In this document: in pieces, positions 8,937 to 16,865 of the stretch
Numbering within the stretch: position 1 is the first letter of the stretch
Layout: every line of letters starts with the position of its first letter
Source of the DNA: Candidatus Sphingomonas excrementigallinarum
Lineage (GTDB): Bacteria; Pseudomonadota; Alphaproteobacteria; Sphingomonadales; Sphingomonadaceae
Length of the DNA stretch: 64,000 nucleotides
Assembly (NCBI GenBank): GCA_019112965.1
Contig: DXIH01000030.1
Location: 1-64,000, forward strand
Reading direction: 5' to 3'
The notes under the pieces: generated by a model
Seen by the model: only the letters and a program-made list of their open reading frames with translations
Told to the model about the DNA's origin: nothing
Database searches by the model: none
Translations under genes and position numbers: made by a program

Positions 8937-9986
8937 TCAGGCCGTTTCCGGCTTGGCCAGTCGCCGCCGGATGACCAAAGCCGCCGCCGCGCCGCCGAAC
9001 AGCAAGACCATCGGCGGGGCGGGCACCGGAGTCGGGGGCGGCGTATCCCCGCCGGAGGACGAACCGCTGCTGGCCGACGAAGCCGAGGATGCGCTCGACG
9101 CCGACGACGCGCTGGAGGCGGACGAACCGTTGGACGACCAGCCGCTGCTGCTCGAGGCATAGCCGCTCGACGACGCGGAGGAGGTGGACGACGCCGACGA
9201 GGTGCTGGACGCGCTCGACGAACTGACATTGCCCGACGACGCGCTGGTCGACGAGACATTGCCTGACGAGGTGGACGATCCACCCGTAGAAGACGTCGAC
9301 GATACGTTGCCGGAGGAGGTCGAGGAGCCACCGCTGGACGACGTGCTCGACACGTTGCCGGAGGACGAGGTGCTGGACACATTGCCCGACGACGATGTGC
9401 TGCTGACGCCGCCGGTCGAGCTGGACGACCCGCCCGACCCGCCGGAAGCCGAAGACGTCGACGAGTCACCCGACCCGCCCGATGCCGAGGAGGTCGACGA
9501 CCCGCCCGAGCCACCCGATGCGGATGACGTGGACGTCGATCCGCCGCTGCTGGTGGACGACACGACGATATTGCCGCTCGATCCTCCGCCGCCGCCGAAG
9601 CCGCCGCCGAACCCGAAGCCGCCGCCAAATCCGCCGCCCCAGCCTCCGCCGAACCCACCGCCCCATCCGCCGATCACGGCGGGAACATAGCCGCCGGGCG
9701 CGGCCATCGATGGCGCAACGGCGGGTAGCGGCACGGGGACCGGCGGCTCCTGCGTGGTGACGGTGACAATGGTAGGGGGCGGCATCGTGGTCGTCGTCGT
9801 CGTCGAGCGTTTGGCCATTCGCCGCTTGGGGCGCGCGCGGTGATGGACGATGCGCTTCTTGACCTTGGTCTGCTTGACCAGGGCCGGACGCTCGGGGCGA
9901 TCGACCATGTGCACGGCTCCGCCGCCGATCACGGCGCCCCCCGCAGCGCATGCCGCCAGCTTTGCCAAGGCCATTCGCACAGACAT
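8937..9986 (-). CDS. Gly/Ser-rich surface protein with PEP-CTERM-like tail
   Basis: A 349-residue low-complexity protein. It begins with a signal-like segment (MALAKLAACAAGGAVIGGG), then a basic stretch, a Thr run, a Pro/Val segment and a Gly-rich block (WGGGFGGGWGGGFGGG). About 180 residues then consist almost only of Ser, Gly, Thr and Ala in SSTSSASGGSGG and GNVSSTSS units. The C terminus, PVPAPPMVLLFGGAAAALVIRRR, has the Pro-rich motif, single helix and Arg cluster of PEP-CTERM/exosortase sorting signals. The start at 9986 follows GAGGA; an in-frame start at 10034 is possible. It is likely exported and surface-exposed; the repeats could vary in length between strains. Confidence 0.7.
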   Translation of the reverse strand: MSVRMALAKLAACAAGGAVIGGGAVHMVDRPERPALVKQTKVKKRIVHHRARPKRRMAKRSTTTTTTMPPPTIVTVTTQEPPVPVPLPAVAPSMAAPGGYVPAVIGGWGGGFGGGWGGGFGGGFGFGGGFGGGGGSSGNIVVSSTSSGGSTSTSSASGGSGGSSTSSASGGSGDSSTSSASGGSGGSSSSTGGVSSTSSSGNVSSTSSSGNVSSTSSSGGSSTSSGNVSSTSSTGGSSTSSGNVSSTSASSGNVSSSSASSTSSASSTSSASSSGYASSSSGWSSNGSSASSASSASSASSASSASSGSSSGGDTPPPTPVPAPPMVLLFGGAAAALVIRRRLAKPETA

Positions 9987-10442
9987 CGTCACATCCTCAA
10001 ACGGTTCGCGCCCCCGAAACGGGATGCGGACCAAGGCTCAAGCCGGGTCATGGTTCCGGCAACGCCGCCCATTCTGTCCATTATCGACAGTTTAAACGTT
10101 CCTGTCATCACAGTGACCAACAAAGCTTTAAGGTCAAACCCATTGTTCGCGAAATCCGTCTAGCTTTGGGATTCGCGGTACCGGAACGCCTGATCCTGCA
10201 AAGAACTGCATGGTGTGCGTCGCACGGGATTCGATGATCGGGTGTGGAAATAGCCTGTAAAGGCAGCAATTCGTCCATATTCCGTTAACATCGCAACTTT
10301 ATTATAGAAAATGGCAATACGATGAAACGCCGGTCGCTTGCGGCGGACGGTGGCACCGATTATAGGCGCTCTCGACCATCAGGGGGCGGCCCCGAGGACA
10401 CGGTGCCGAACGTCGCACCGACGGGCCCTTTGGGAGAGTGGT
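9987..10442. other. AT-richer intergenic region upstream of dksA
   Basis: 456 bp without a gene, noticeably richer in A and T than its surroundings, between two divergent genes. It holds an imperfect inverted repeat at 10149-10176 (GCGAAATCC and GGGATTCGC) and an AT-rich stretch at 10300-10320 that could contain a promoter. No RNA gene was recognised. Confidence 0.4.
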
Positions 10443-10904
10443 ATGGCGACGGTGATTAATCGCGTAACGGAATCCACCGGGCCGGATGCGGCCAATGATC
10501 TCGATGAAAATTATCGTCCCTCGGCGGACGAGCCTTTCATGAACCTGAAGCAGCAGGCGTATTTCCGCCGCAAGCTGATCGCGTGGAAGGAGGCGATCCA
10601 GCGGGAGGCGCAGGGAACCCTGTCGCAGCTTCAGATCGACTCGCTGCGCGAGCCCGACCTGACCGATCGCGCATCGAGCGAAACCGACTGGTCGATCGAA
10701 CTTCGCACCCGCGACCGCCAGCGCAAGCTGATTTCCAAGATCGACGCGGCGCTTCGCCGCATCGACGAGGGCGAATATGGCTATTGCGAGGTTACCGGCG
10801 AGCCGATCAGCCTGGGACGGCTGGAAGCGCGACCGATCGCGACGATGACGGTCGAGGCACAGGAGCGCCACGAGCGGAACGAAAAGGTTTCGCGCGACGA
10901 TTGA
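10443..10904 (+). CDS. dksA: RNA polymerase-binding transcription factor DksA
   Basis: Binds the secondary channel of RNA polymerase and works with ppGpp in the stringent response. The 153-residue product has the N-terminal helices, the long coiled coil (about residues 35-105) and the C-terminal globular region EGEYGYCEVTGEPISLGRLE. The four-cysteine zinc knuckle of E. coli DksA is reduced to one cysteine: the pattern is CxxT-x17-TxxA, as in other alphaproteobacterial DksA proteins, so the fold probably does not need zinc. The ATG at 10443 follows GGGAGAG and fits the family N terminus better than the open frame back to 10338. Confidence 0.92.
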   Translation: MATVINRVTESTGPDAANDLDENYRPSADEPFMNLKQQAYFRRKLIAWKEAIQREAQGTLSQLQIDSLREPDLTDRASSETDWSIELRTRDRQRKLISKIDAALRRIDEGEYGYCEVTGEPISLGRLEARPIATMTVEAQERHERNEKVSRDD

Positions 10905-11105
10905 TCGTCCGGACGGGGCTCCGGGCGGCATGGTCCTCCGGAGCGTCCGGCCCCGTTCGAACCGGGGGACACGCCGGTTCCGACGCAAAAGACTTGCACC
11001 ATCGGCCGACAGGTGGTTGGAGGCCGTTGCCATTTACCGGCTGGCAACGCGAGCTAGCGTATCGCATGATCGCGCGAGGAATAACGGATAGGCAGGGCGA
11101 ACCCG

Positions 11106-11507
11106 ATGGGGACCGCGAACCGCCTGTCCGCGAGTGGATTTGACATGGCCGAAGACGAAGTGGAACGCAGCGACCGGGCCGGACGGCGTGACAGTCTGTT
11201 GCTGATGGCGCAGATGACGCTGGTCGACGAAACCGCGCCGCGCGACGTGCGTGTCCGCAACATTTCCGAGGGCGGCCTGATGGCCGAGTTGCCTGTTTCG
11301 GTGGAAATCGGAACGCCTGTGACGCTCGACCTGCGGGGGATCGGTCTGATCTCGGGGCGGATCGCCTGGTGCACCCAGGGCCGCGTGGGCGTGGCCTTCG
11401 ATCGCCAGATCGACCCGACACTGGTACGCAAGCCGGTCGGCGGCGGCACCACGACGCCGGAATATGCCAAGTCCGTCACCGGACTGAAAACGCGGCCCTT
11501 CCACTGA
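11106..11507 (+). CDS. PilZ domain protein
   Basis: A 133-residue single-domain protein. The PilZ c-di-GMP signature is present: an arginine cluster RAGRR (about residues 24-28) and N-x-S-x-x-G as NISEGGL (about 52-58), followed by the beta-barrel strands GTPVTLDLRGIG and GRIAWCTQGRVGVAFD. It probably binds c-di-GMP and passes the signal to an unknown partner. Two starts are plausible, ATG 11106 (used here) and ATG 11145; neither has a strong ribosome site. No cyclase or phosphodiesterase gene lies nearby. Confidence 0.8.
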   Translation: MGTANRLSASGFDMAEDEVERSDRAGRRDSLLLMAQMTLVDETAPRDVRVRNISEGGLMAELPVSVEIGTPVTLDLRGIGLISGRIAWCTQGRVGVAFDRQIDPTLVRKPVGGGTTTPEYAKSVTGLKTRPFH

Positions 11508-11622
11508 TCGGAGGATCGCGGCAGTTGTTCGTCAATCCCCGTCCCGACCCGATCGGGACGGATTCGTCACGCAGGTGACAAGGGCCGCGGCGGGCCGGAC
11601 GACCCGCGCGGCCGCGTCAAGG

Positions 11623-11778
11623 CTATAGGCCTTGCAGCTCTTCCTTCAATTTGAGTTTCTGCTTCTTCAAATCCGCAAGGATCAGCGCGTCTGGCACGGG
11701 ACGCTGCGATTCGGCGCTGATTCGCCGGTCGAGCGTGGCGTGCTTGGTCTCCAGGGCCGTTTGATGCGCCGTGTGCAT
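11623..11778 (-). CDS. YdcH/DUF465 family small protein
   Basis: A 51-residue protein, almost all helix, of the DUF465 (YdcH) family. The pattern is an N-terminal helix with LETKHATLDRRIS, then PDALILADLKKQKLKLKEEL, the paired short coiled coils typical of the family. The ATG at 11778 has a perfect AGGAGG ribosome site 9 bases upstream, which overrides the longer in-frame start at 11844. The function is unknown. It is divergent from a second DUF465 gene about 200 bp away. Confidence 0.85.
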   Translation of the reverse strand: MHTAHQTALETKHATLDRRISAESQRPVPDALILADLKKQKLKLKEELQGL

Positions 11779-11983
11779 GGGCTTCAACCTCCTGTCATTG
11801 CTTGGGGGAGTGATTAAAACACCAAAATCCCCCTCTGTCCCCATCCATTTTCGTCAGAATCGACCGGATGAGGCATTTGGCGCGACGACGTGTTGCCGCC
11901 TCTCGCGCCGTGCTCGCGGGCTTGCTAGAGGGACCCAACGGGCGTCGGACTTCCTCCGCGCCGGTCGCCGAAGGGGGAGCAGG

Positions 11984-12181
11984 ATGGACGTCACGCTGGC
12001 ACGCGCGCGGATCGACATGTTGCGCACCGAGCACCGCGATCTGGACGATGCCATCGCCGCTCTGCTGCAATCCTCGACCCCGGATCAGTTGCAGATCGCG
12101 CGGCTCAAGAAGCGCAAATTGCGCCTGCGCGACGAGCTGGCCGAACTGGAAGACCGGCTGATTCCCGACATCATCGCCTGA
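11984..12181 (+). CDS. YdcH/DUF465 family small protein (second copy)
   Basis: A 65-residue DUF465 protein. It shares with its divergent neighbour the arrangement of a basic N-terminal helix (ARARIDMLRTEHRDLDDAIA) and a second helix QIARLKKRKLRLRDELAELE ending in a short hydrophobic tail. The ribosome site GGGGGAG lies 7 bases before the ATG at 11984. The two copies are clearly diverged, so this is an old paralogue pair rather than a recent duplication. A DUF1465 gene follows 73 bp downstream on the same strand. Confidence 0.85.
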   Translation: MDVTLARARIDMLRTEHRDLDDAIAALLQSSTPDQLQIARLKKRKLRLRDELAELEDRLIPDIIA

Positions 12182-12254
12182 TCGGTTCGTATCGGGACAG
12201 GGTGCTGCAAGCGCCGTCTTGTTCCTGATGCGTCCGCCATGCCAGCCATGCGGC

Positions 12255-12716
12255 ATGACCGAAGCAGCGCCCGAATCTCCCTTTCATGCCAGGCTGACCG
12301 ACAGCCTCTATGTCGAGGCCATGGCACTGGCGGAGACGGCGCGCGGCTATTTCGACGGCATCGGGCGGAACGAACGCGATGCCCTGGACCCGGTGGTGCG
12401 GGTCGCCTTTTCCTGCGAGTCGCTGAAGGTGACGACTCGACTGATGCACGTCATCGCCTGGGTCCTGACCCAACGCGCGGTTCAGGCGGGCGAGATGAAT
12501 TGGGAGGAGGCGCGACAGCCGGTGAGGCGGCAGGGCGCATCGCCCGATACGGACGAGGTGCAGCTCGCACTTCTGCCCGAAGCGGCGCAAGCGCTTACCC
12601 AGGCAAGCCTGGACCTGCATCGCCGCGTCGAGCGGCTCGACACCCTGGCCGATACCGATCCGTCGGCGACGAGTCCCGTGCTGGCGCTGCAGGCGCGATT
12701 GGGCCGGGCGTTTTAG
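12255..12716 (+). CDS. DUF1465 family protein
   Basis: A 153-residue cytosolic alpha-helical protein of the DUF1465 family, found in alphaproteobacteria without a proven function. The N-terminal half carries ESLKVTTRLMHVIAWVLTQ, the part most recognisable for the family. The C-terminal half has a helical region with paired acidic and basic residues (SLDLHRRVERLDTLA). The ATG at 12255 is preferred to 12219 because the conserved part begins shortly after it. It ends 13 bp from the 3' end of the convergent nitronate monooxygenase gene. Confidence 0.75.
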   Translation: MTEAAPESPFHARLTDSLYVEAMALAETARGYFDGIGRNERDALDPVVRVAFSCESLKVTTRLMHVIAWVLTQRAVQAGEMNWEEARQPVRRQGASPDTDEVQLALLPEAAQALTQASLDLHRRVERLDTLADTDPSATSPVLALQARLGRAF

Positions 12717-12729
12717 GACGGATCGACGT

Positions 12730-13731
12730 TCACGCCATTCCTGCCTTTGCAGGGGAGGAATAAGGAAGCGACAGCCTTTCCCGCGCCGCTTCATATTGCC
12801 GGCGCAGTTCGGCGATCCGTTCGGCAGCGGGCACGATGCGGTCGACCGCGCCGATACCCTGGCCCGCGCCCCAGATGTCGCGCCAGGCCTTGGCGGCCTG
12901 CCCGCCGCCGAAGTTCATCGTCGTCACGTCTCCTTCGGGCAGGTTGTCGGGGTCGAGTCCCGCCGCCACGATCGAGGTGCGGAGGTAGTTGCCGTGCACC
13001 CCGGTAAACAGGCTGGAATAGACGATGTCGCTGGCATGGCCGTCGACCACCGCCTGCTTATAGGCCTCCGCCGCATTGGCCTCGACCGTGGCGATGAAGG
13101 GCGAGCCGATATAGGCGAAATCGGCGCCCATGGCCTGTGCGGCCAGGATCGCATCGCCCGTCGCGATCGCGCCTGCCAGCGCCAGGGGGCCGCCGAACCA
13201 GCTGCGGATTTCCTGCACCAGGGCAAAAGGCGACAGCCGCCCGGCATGGCCGCCCGCGCCCGTCGCCACGGCGATCAGACCATCCGCGCCCTTTTCCACC
13301 GCCTTGCGTGCGAAGCGATCGTCGATCACGTCATGCAGCGTGATCCCGCCCCAGCTGTGGACGCCCGAATTCACATCCTCGCGGGCGCCCAGCGAGGTGA
13401 TGACGATCGGCACCTTCCACTTCGCACACACCGCCAGATCCGCCTCTAGCCGATCGTTGGAGCGGTGGACGATCTGGTTGACCGCGAAGGGCGCCGCCGG
13501 CCGATCCGGATGTGCCCGGTCGTGCGCCGCCAGTTCCTCGGTGACGCGATGCAGCCATTCGTCGAGCAGGCTGGCGGGCCGCGCGTTCAGCGCCGGGAAG
13601 GAGCCGACTATGCCTGCCTTGCACTGGGCGATGACCAGGTCCGGATTGGAGATGATGAACAGCGGCGACCCGATGACGGGCAGCGCCAAACGGTTCAGGG
13701 GCGGGCGACTCAAGGCAGGGGGCAGGCTCAT
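12730..13731 (-). CDS. Nitronate monooxygenase (NMO/2-nitropropane dioxygenase family)
   Basis: FMN-dependent TIM-barrel enzyme that oxidises alkyl nitronates such as propionate-3-nitronate. At 333 residues it has family length. Features are the N-terminal LPVIGSPLFIISNPDLVIAQ, the FMN-phosphate loop ADGLIAVATGAGGHAGRLS (about 150-170, containing the catalytic-region histidine), and GADFAYIGSPFIATVEA (about 205-222). A perfect palindrome, TTTACG-ATAA-CGTAAA, lies 4 bp upstream of the ATG at 13735-13750 and is probably an operator. The gene is divergent from the M1 peptidase. Confidence 0.9.
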   Translation of the reverse strand: MSLPPALSRPPLNRLALPVIGSPLFIISNPDLVIAQCKAGIVGSFPALNARPASLLDEWLHRVTEELAAHDRAHPDRPAAPFAVNQIVHRSNDRLEADLAVCAKWKVPIVITSLGAREDVNSGVHSWGGITLHDVIDDRFARKAVEKGADGLIAVATGAGGHAGRLSPFALVQEIRSWFGGPLALAGAIATGDAILAAQAMGADFAYIGSPFIATVEANAAEAYKQAVVDGHASDIVYSSLFTGVHGNYLRTSIVAAGLDPDNLPEGDVTTMNFGGGQAAKAWRDIWGAGQGIGAVDRIVPAAERIAELRRQYEAARERLSLPYSSPAKAGMA

Positions 13732-13734
13732 GGC

Positions 13735-13750
13735 TTTACGATAACGTAAA
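13735..13750. promoter_or_regulatory. Operator-like perfect palindrome upstream of nitronate monooxygenase
   Basis: TTTACG-ATAA-CGTAAA, two perfect 6-bp arms with a 4-bp spacer, begins 4 bp before the NMO start codon on the divergent side. Its form resembles TTTACGTNNACGTAAA-like sites of MerR-family LiuR regulators or TetR-type operators. No regulator gene lies next to it. Confidence 0.5.
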
Positions 13751-13868
13751 GGTAAAGCCTGTCCAGCGCCGCCGGGTCGCGTGCAACATTATTACATGAC
13801 CGTCATTTGCTTTGAGCCGAACAGGGCGTAGAGATTTGCGCATTCCCTGTTGAAAGGCCCTGATTGCG

Positions 13869-16454
13869 ATGAAGTCCGCCCTTTCCGTCCTGCTGGCCCT
13901 GACCGTCTCCACTCCGGCGCTGGCGGCGGGCCAGCTGCCCCAGACGGTCGCGCCGGTCCTGTACGATATCACCGTGCGTCCCGATGCGAAGGCGCTGACC
14001 TTCTCGGGCGAAGAGACCGTCGACGTCGACGTGAAGCAGTCGACCGCGACGATCGTGCTGAACGCCGCCGAACTGACGATCACGCGCGCGACCTTCGACG
14101 GAAAGCCGGTTCCCTTTGCGCTCGATAAGACGGCGCAGACCCTGACCCTCACCCTGCCGCAGGCGGCGAGCGTCGGGCGGCACAAGGTCGGCTTTGCCTG
14201 GACGGGTACGATCAACCGTTCGGCCAATGGGCTTTTCGCGATCGACTATACCAACGCCGACGGCTCGGCCGACCGGATGCTGGCGACCCAGTTCGAGGCG
14301 CCGGATGCGCGTCGTTTCGCGCCGATGTGGGATGAACCGGCTTTCAAGGCCAAGTTCCGCCTGACCGCCACCGCGCCCAAGGGGCAGCGCGCGATCAGCA
14401 ACATGCCCGCCGAGGCCGTGACGACGCAGGCCGATGGCAGCCAGCTCTATCGCTTCGGCGAAACGCCGGTGATGTCCAGCTACCTGCTGTTCTTCGGCTC
14501 AGGGAATCTCGACCGCAAGACGGTGGATGCCAACGGTGTCCAGATCGGCGTGGTCAGCCGCAAGGGTGTGGTCGACCAGGGTGACTATTCGCTGGGCGCG
14601 GCGACCAAGCTGCTGTCCTATTACAACGATTATTTCGGCACGCCCTATCCCTTGCCCAAGATGGACATGATCGCGGGGCCCGGCTCGAGCCAGTTCTTCG
14701 GTGCGATGGAGAATTGGGGGGCGATCTTCTATTTCGAGAACGAACTGCTCTTCAATCCGCAGGTCATGAGCGAGAGCAACCGCCAGCGCATCTACACCGT
14801 CGTCGCGCATGAAATGGCGCACCAGTGGTTCGGCGACCTCGTCACCCCGCGCTGGTGGGACGACCTCTGGCTGAATGAGGGTTTCGCCTCGTGGATGGAG
14901 GGCAAGGCCAGCAATGACCTGAACCCGGCTTGGGAAGCGGCGGCCGCCAATGTCGCGGGCGAGCGCGAATCGGCGATGGGGATCGATGCGACCAGTGCCA
15001 CCCACCCGATCATCCGCAAGGTCGAGACGGTCGACCAGATCGGCGAGGCGTTCGACAGCATCACCTATCTCAAGGGGCAGGCGGTCATCGGGATGCTCGA
15101 ATCGACGCTGGGTGCCGATACGTTCCGCAAGGGCATCCGCGCCTATATGGCGAAGTACAAATATCAGAACACCGTGACCGACCAGCTCTGGGAAGAGCTG
15201 TCCAAGGCGTCCGGCACGAATGTCGCGACCATCGCACATGACTTCACGCTCCAGGGCGGCGTGCCGCTCATCACGATGCAGGGCGCGCGTTGCGAGGGCG
15301 GCAAGACCGTCGCGATGCTGAGCCAGGGCCGCTTCGGCCTGGACGAGGCGTCAAAGGCGCCGCAGACCTGGCATGTGCCGATCCGCGTGGCGACCATCGG
15401 CGGGGCCGAGACGACCACGATCGTCACCGGCGCGGCACCCGCCCCGGTAACGGTCGGCGGCTGCGGCACGCTGGTCCTGAACCAGGGCAAGGGATCTTAT
15501 ACGCGCGTCATGTATGACGATGCGGGCCATGCCGCGATCGTGCGCGACTATGCCAAGCTGGCGCTGAACGACCGTTTGGGGACGCTGGGCGACGACTATG
15601 CGCTGGCGGCGGGTGGATATCAGGATCTGGGCCGCTGGTTCGACCTGATGGCGCAGGTGCAGCCCGAGGCCGACCCGCTGGAATGGGAAACGGTAGCAGG
15701 CGAATTGTCGCGTCTGAACGGGCTTTATAAGGCGACGCCGCTCGAAAAGCCGCTGCGCGCGCGGACGGCGGCGATCCTGTCGCCGGTGCTGGCGCGCATC
15801 GGCTTCGAGCCGAAGCCGGAGGACGGCGCGCTCGTCTCCAACCTGCGTGAGACGTTGATCGGGCAGCTGGGTACCAGCGGTGACGCCATGGTCGCGGCGC
15901 GCGCGCGGGGTTATGTCGCGGCACTCGCCAAGAACCCCAACGCCATTCCGGGGGCCATCCGCCAGCCGATCCTGGCGACCTATGCGACCCGCGCGACGGC
16001 GGCCGAATGGGATCGCCTGTACGAACTGGCCAAGGCCGAGCGCAATCCCGTCGTCAAGAACCGCTATGTCTCGCTACTGGGGTATGCGGAGGACGAAGGT
16101 GCGGCGCGTCGGGCGTTGAGCGTGCTGAAGGACAACACCTTCACCCCGCCGCAGCGCGCTGCGCTGCTCCGCTCGATCGCGGGGGCGCATCCCGACATGG
16201 CGTTCGACTGGGCGGTGGCGAACAAGCCGCTGGTCGACAGCTTCCTGGAGGAGAGCAACCGCGCGAGCTTCATCGTCGGGCTGGGCGCGGGCTCGAACGA
16301 TCCCGCCATGCCCGGCAAGATCGAGGCCTGGGCCAACGCCAACCTGGCCGAGGGCTCGCGCGGCGGCGCCAAGCGCTCGATCTCGCAGATCGCGGTGCGC
16401 AAGGCGGTGGCCGAACGCCTGAAGCCCGCCGTTCAGACCTGGCTGGCGCGCTAA
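13869..16454 (+). CDS. M1 family zinc aminopeptidase, exported
   Basis: An 861-residue metallopeptidase that trims N-terminal residues from peptides, probably in the periplasm. A signal peptide (MKSALSVLLALTVSTPALA) precedes the N-terminal beta domain. The exopeptidase motif GAMENWG is near residue 277 and the zinc site HEMAHQWFGD near 313, with its third ligand in NEGFASW near 335, giving HExxH-x18-E. A catalytic tyrosine is likely in SITYLKGQAV near 400. The last 330 residues form an ERAP1-type helical domain. It is followed, after a 410-bp repeat-filled gap, by a second exported peptidase (S10), which suggests a peptide-scavenging role. Confidence 0.94.
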   Translation: MKSALSVLLALTVSTPALAAGQLPQTVAPVLYDITVRPDAKALTFSGEETVDVDVKQSTATIVLNAAELTITRATFDGKPVPFALDKTAQTLTLTLPQAASVGRHKVGFAWTGTINRSANGLFAIDYTNADGSADRMLATQFEAPDARRFAPMWDEPAFKAKFRLTATAPKGQRAISNMPAEAVTTQADGSQLYRFGETPVMSSYLLFFGSGNLDRKTVDANGVQIGVVSRKGVVDQGDYSLGAATKLLSYYNDYFGTPYPLPKMDMIAGPGSSQFFGAMENWGAIFYFENELLFNPQVMSESNRQRIYTVVAHEMAHQWFGDLVTPRWWDDLWLNEGFASWMEGKASNDLNPAWEAAAANVAGERESAMGIDATSATHPIIRKVETVDQIGEAFDSITYLKGQAVIGMLESTLGADTFRKGIRAYMAKYKYQNTVTDQLWEELSKASGTNVATIAHDFTLQGGVPLITMQGARCEGGKTVAMLSQGRFGLDEASKAPQTWHVPIRVATIGGAETTTIVTGAAPAPVTVGGCGTLVLNQGKGSYTRVMYDDAGHAAIVRDYAKLALNDRLGTLGDDYALAAGGYQDLGRWFDLMAQVQPEADPLEWETVAGELSRLNGLYKATPLEKPLRARTAAILSPVLARIGFEPKPEDGALVSNLRETLIGQLGTSGDAMVAARARGYVAALAKNPNAIPGAIRQPILATYATRATAAEWDRLYELAKAERNPVVKNRYVSLLGYAEDEGAARRALSVLKDNTFTPPQRAALLRSIAGAHPDMAFDWAVANKPLVDSFLEESNRASFIVGLGAGSNDPAMPGKIEAWANANLAEGSRGGAKRSISQIAVRKAVAERLKPAVQTWLAR

Positions 16455-16865
16455 TTGGAGCGGCTGGCGGGGGCAATTCCCCGCCAGCCTCCGAGCCATG
16501 CAACCTCCGGTCAGCCTGAGCGACGTCGAAGGCCAACGGAAAGCAATAACCTCTTTGCTCCACGGCGAAGGCCGGGGCCCAGTTTCGGCTAGGCTGAAAG
16601 GGAATGAAGGCGGCGAGGGGGGGCGGCCAAGGCGGGCGGTGCCCATTTGCCTCCCACGCAAATTCATCGTGCTATCGCGTCCGGGCAGAAACTGGACCCC
16701 GGCCTTCGCCGGGGAACGCCATTGGTTGAGCGTCTAGGCGTGGCCTTCGACTTCGCTCAGGCTGAACGGAGCGAGGGATAATTGGCCCACGCCTCCGCAA
16801 CCTCTTGCGTCCCATGGCGAAACGCGAAACGATGACGGCCCCGTCACCTATTCCGTGAGCTCTTC
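16455..16865. repeat. Nested palindromic repeat region between the two peptidase genes
   Basis: A 411-bp gap with no gene. It holds a family A left half (16504-16542), a family B pair (left arm about 16556-16587, right arm 16688-16716, each with GGCGAAGGCCGGGG or its complement), and a family A right half (16741-16770). The B palindrome is therefore nested inside an A pair. The rest, up to the GTG at 16866, is probably the promoter of the S10 peptidase. Confidence 0.75.

Noticed and set aside
9050..9600. Repetitive DNA considered as a CRISPR array or satellite
   Set aside because: Units are degenerate, in frame and without spacers; they are coding repeats of the Ser/Gly-rich protein.
9184..9690. 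Asp/Glu/Pro-rich open frame on the plus strand
   Set aside because: Mirror of the Ser/Gly-rich repeat gene on the minus strand, which has a signal peptide and a sorting-like tail.
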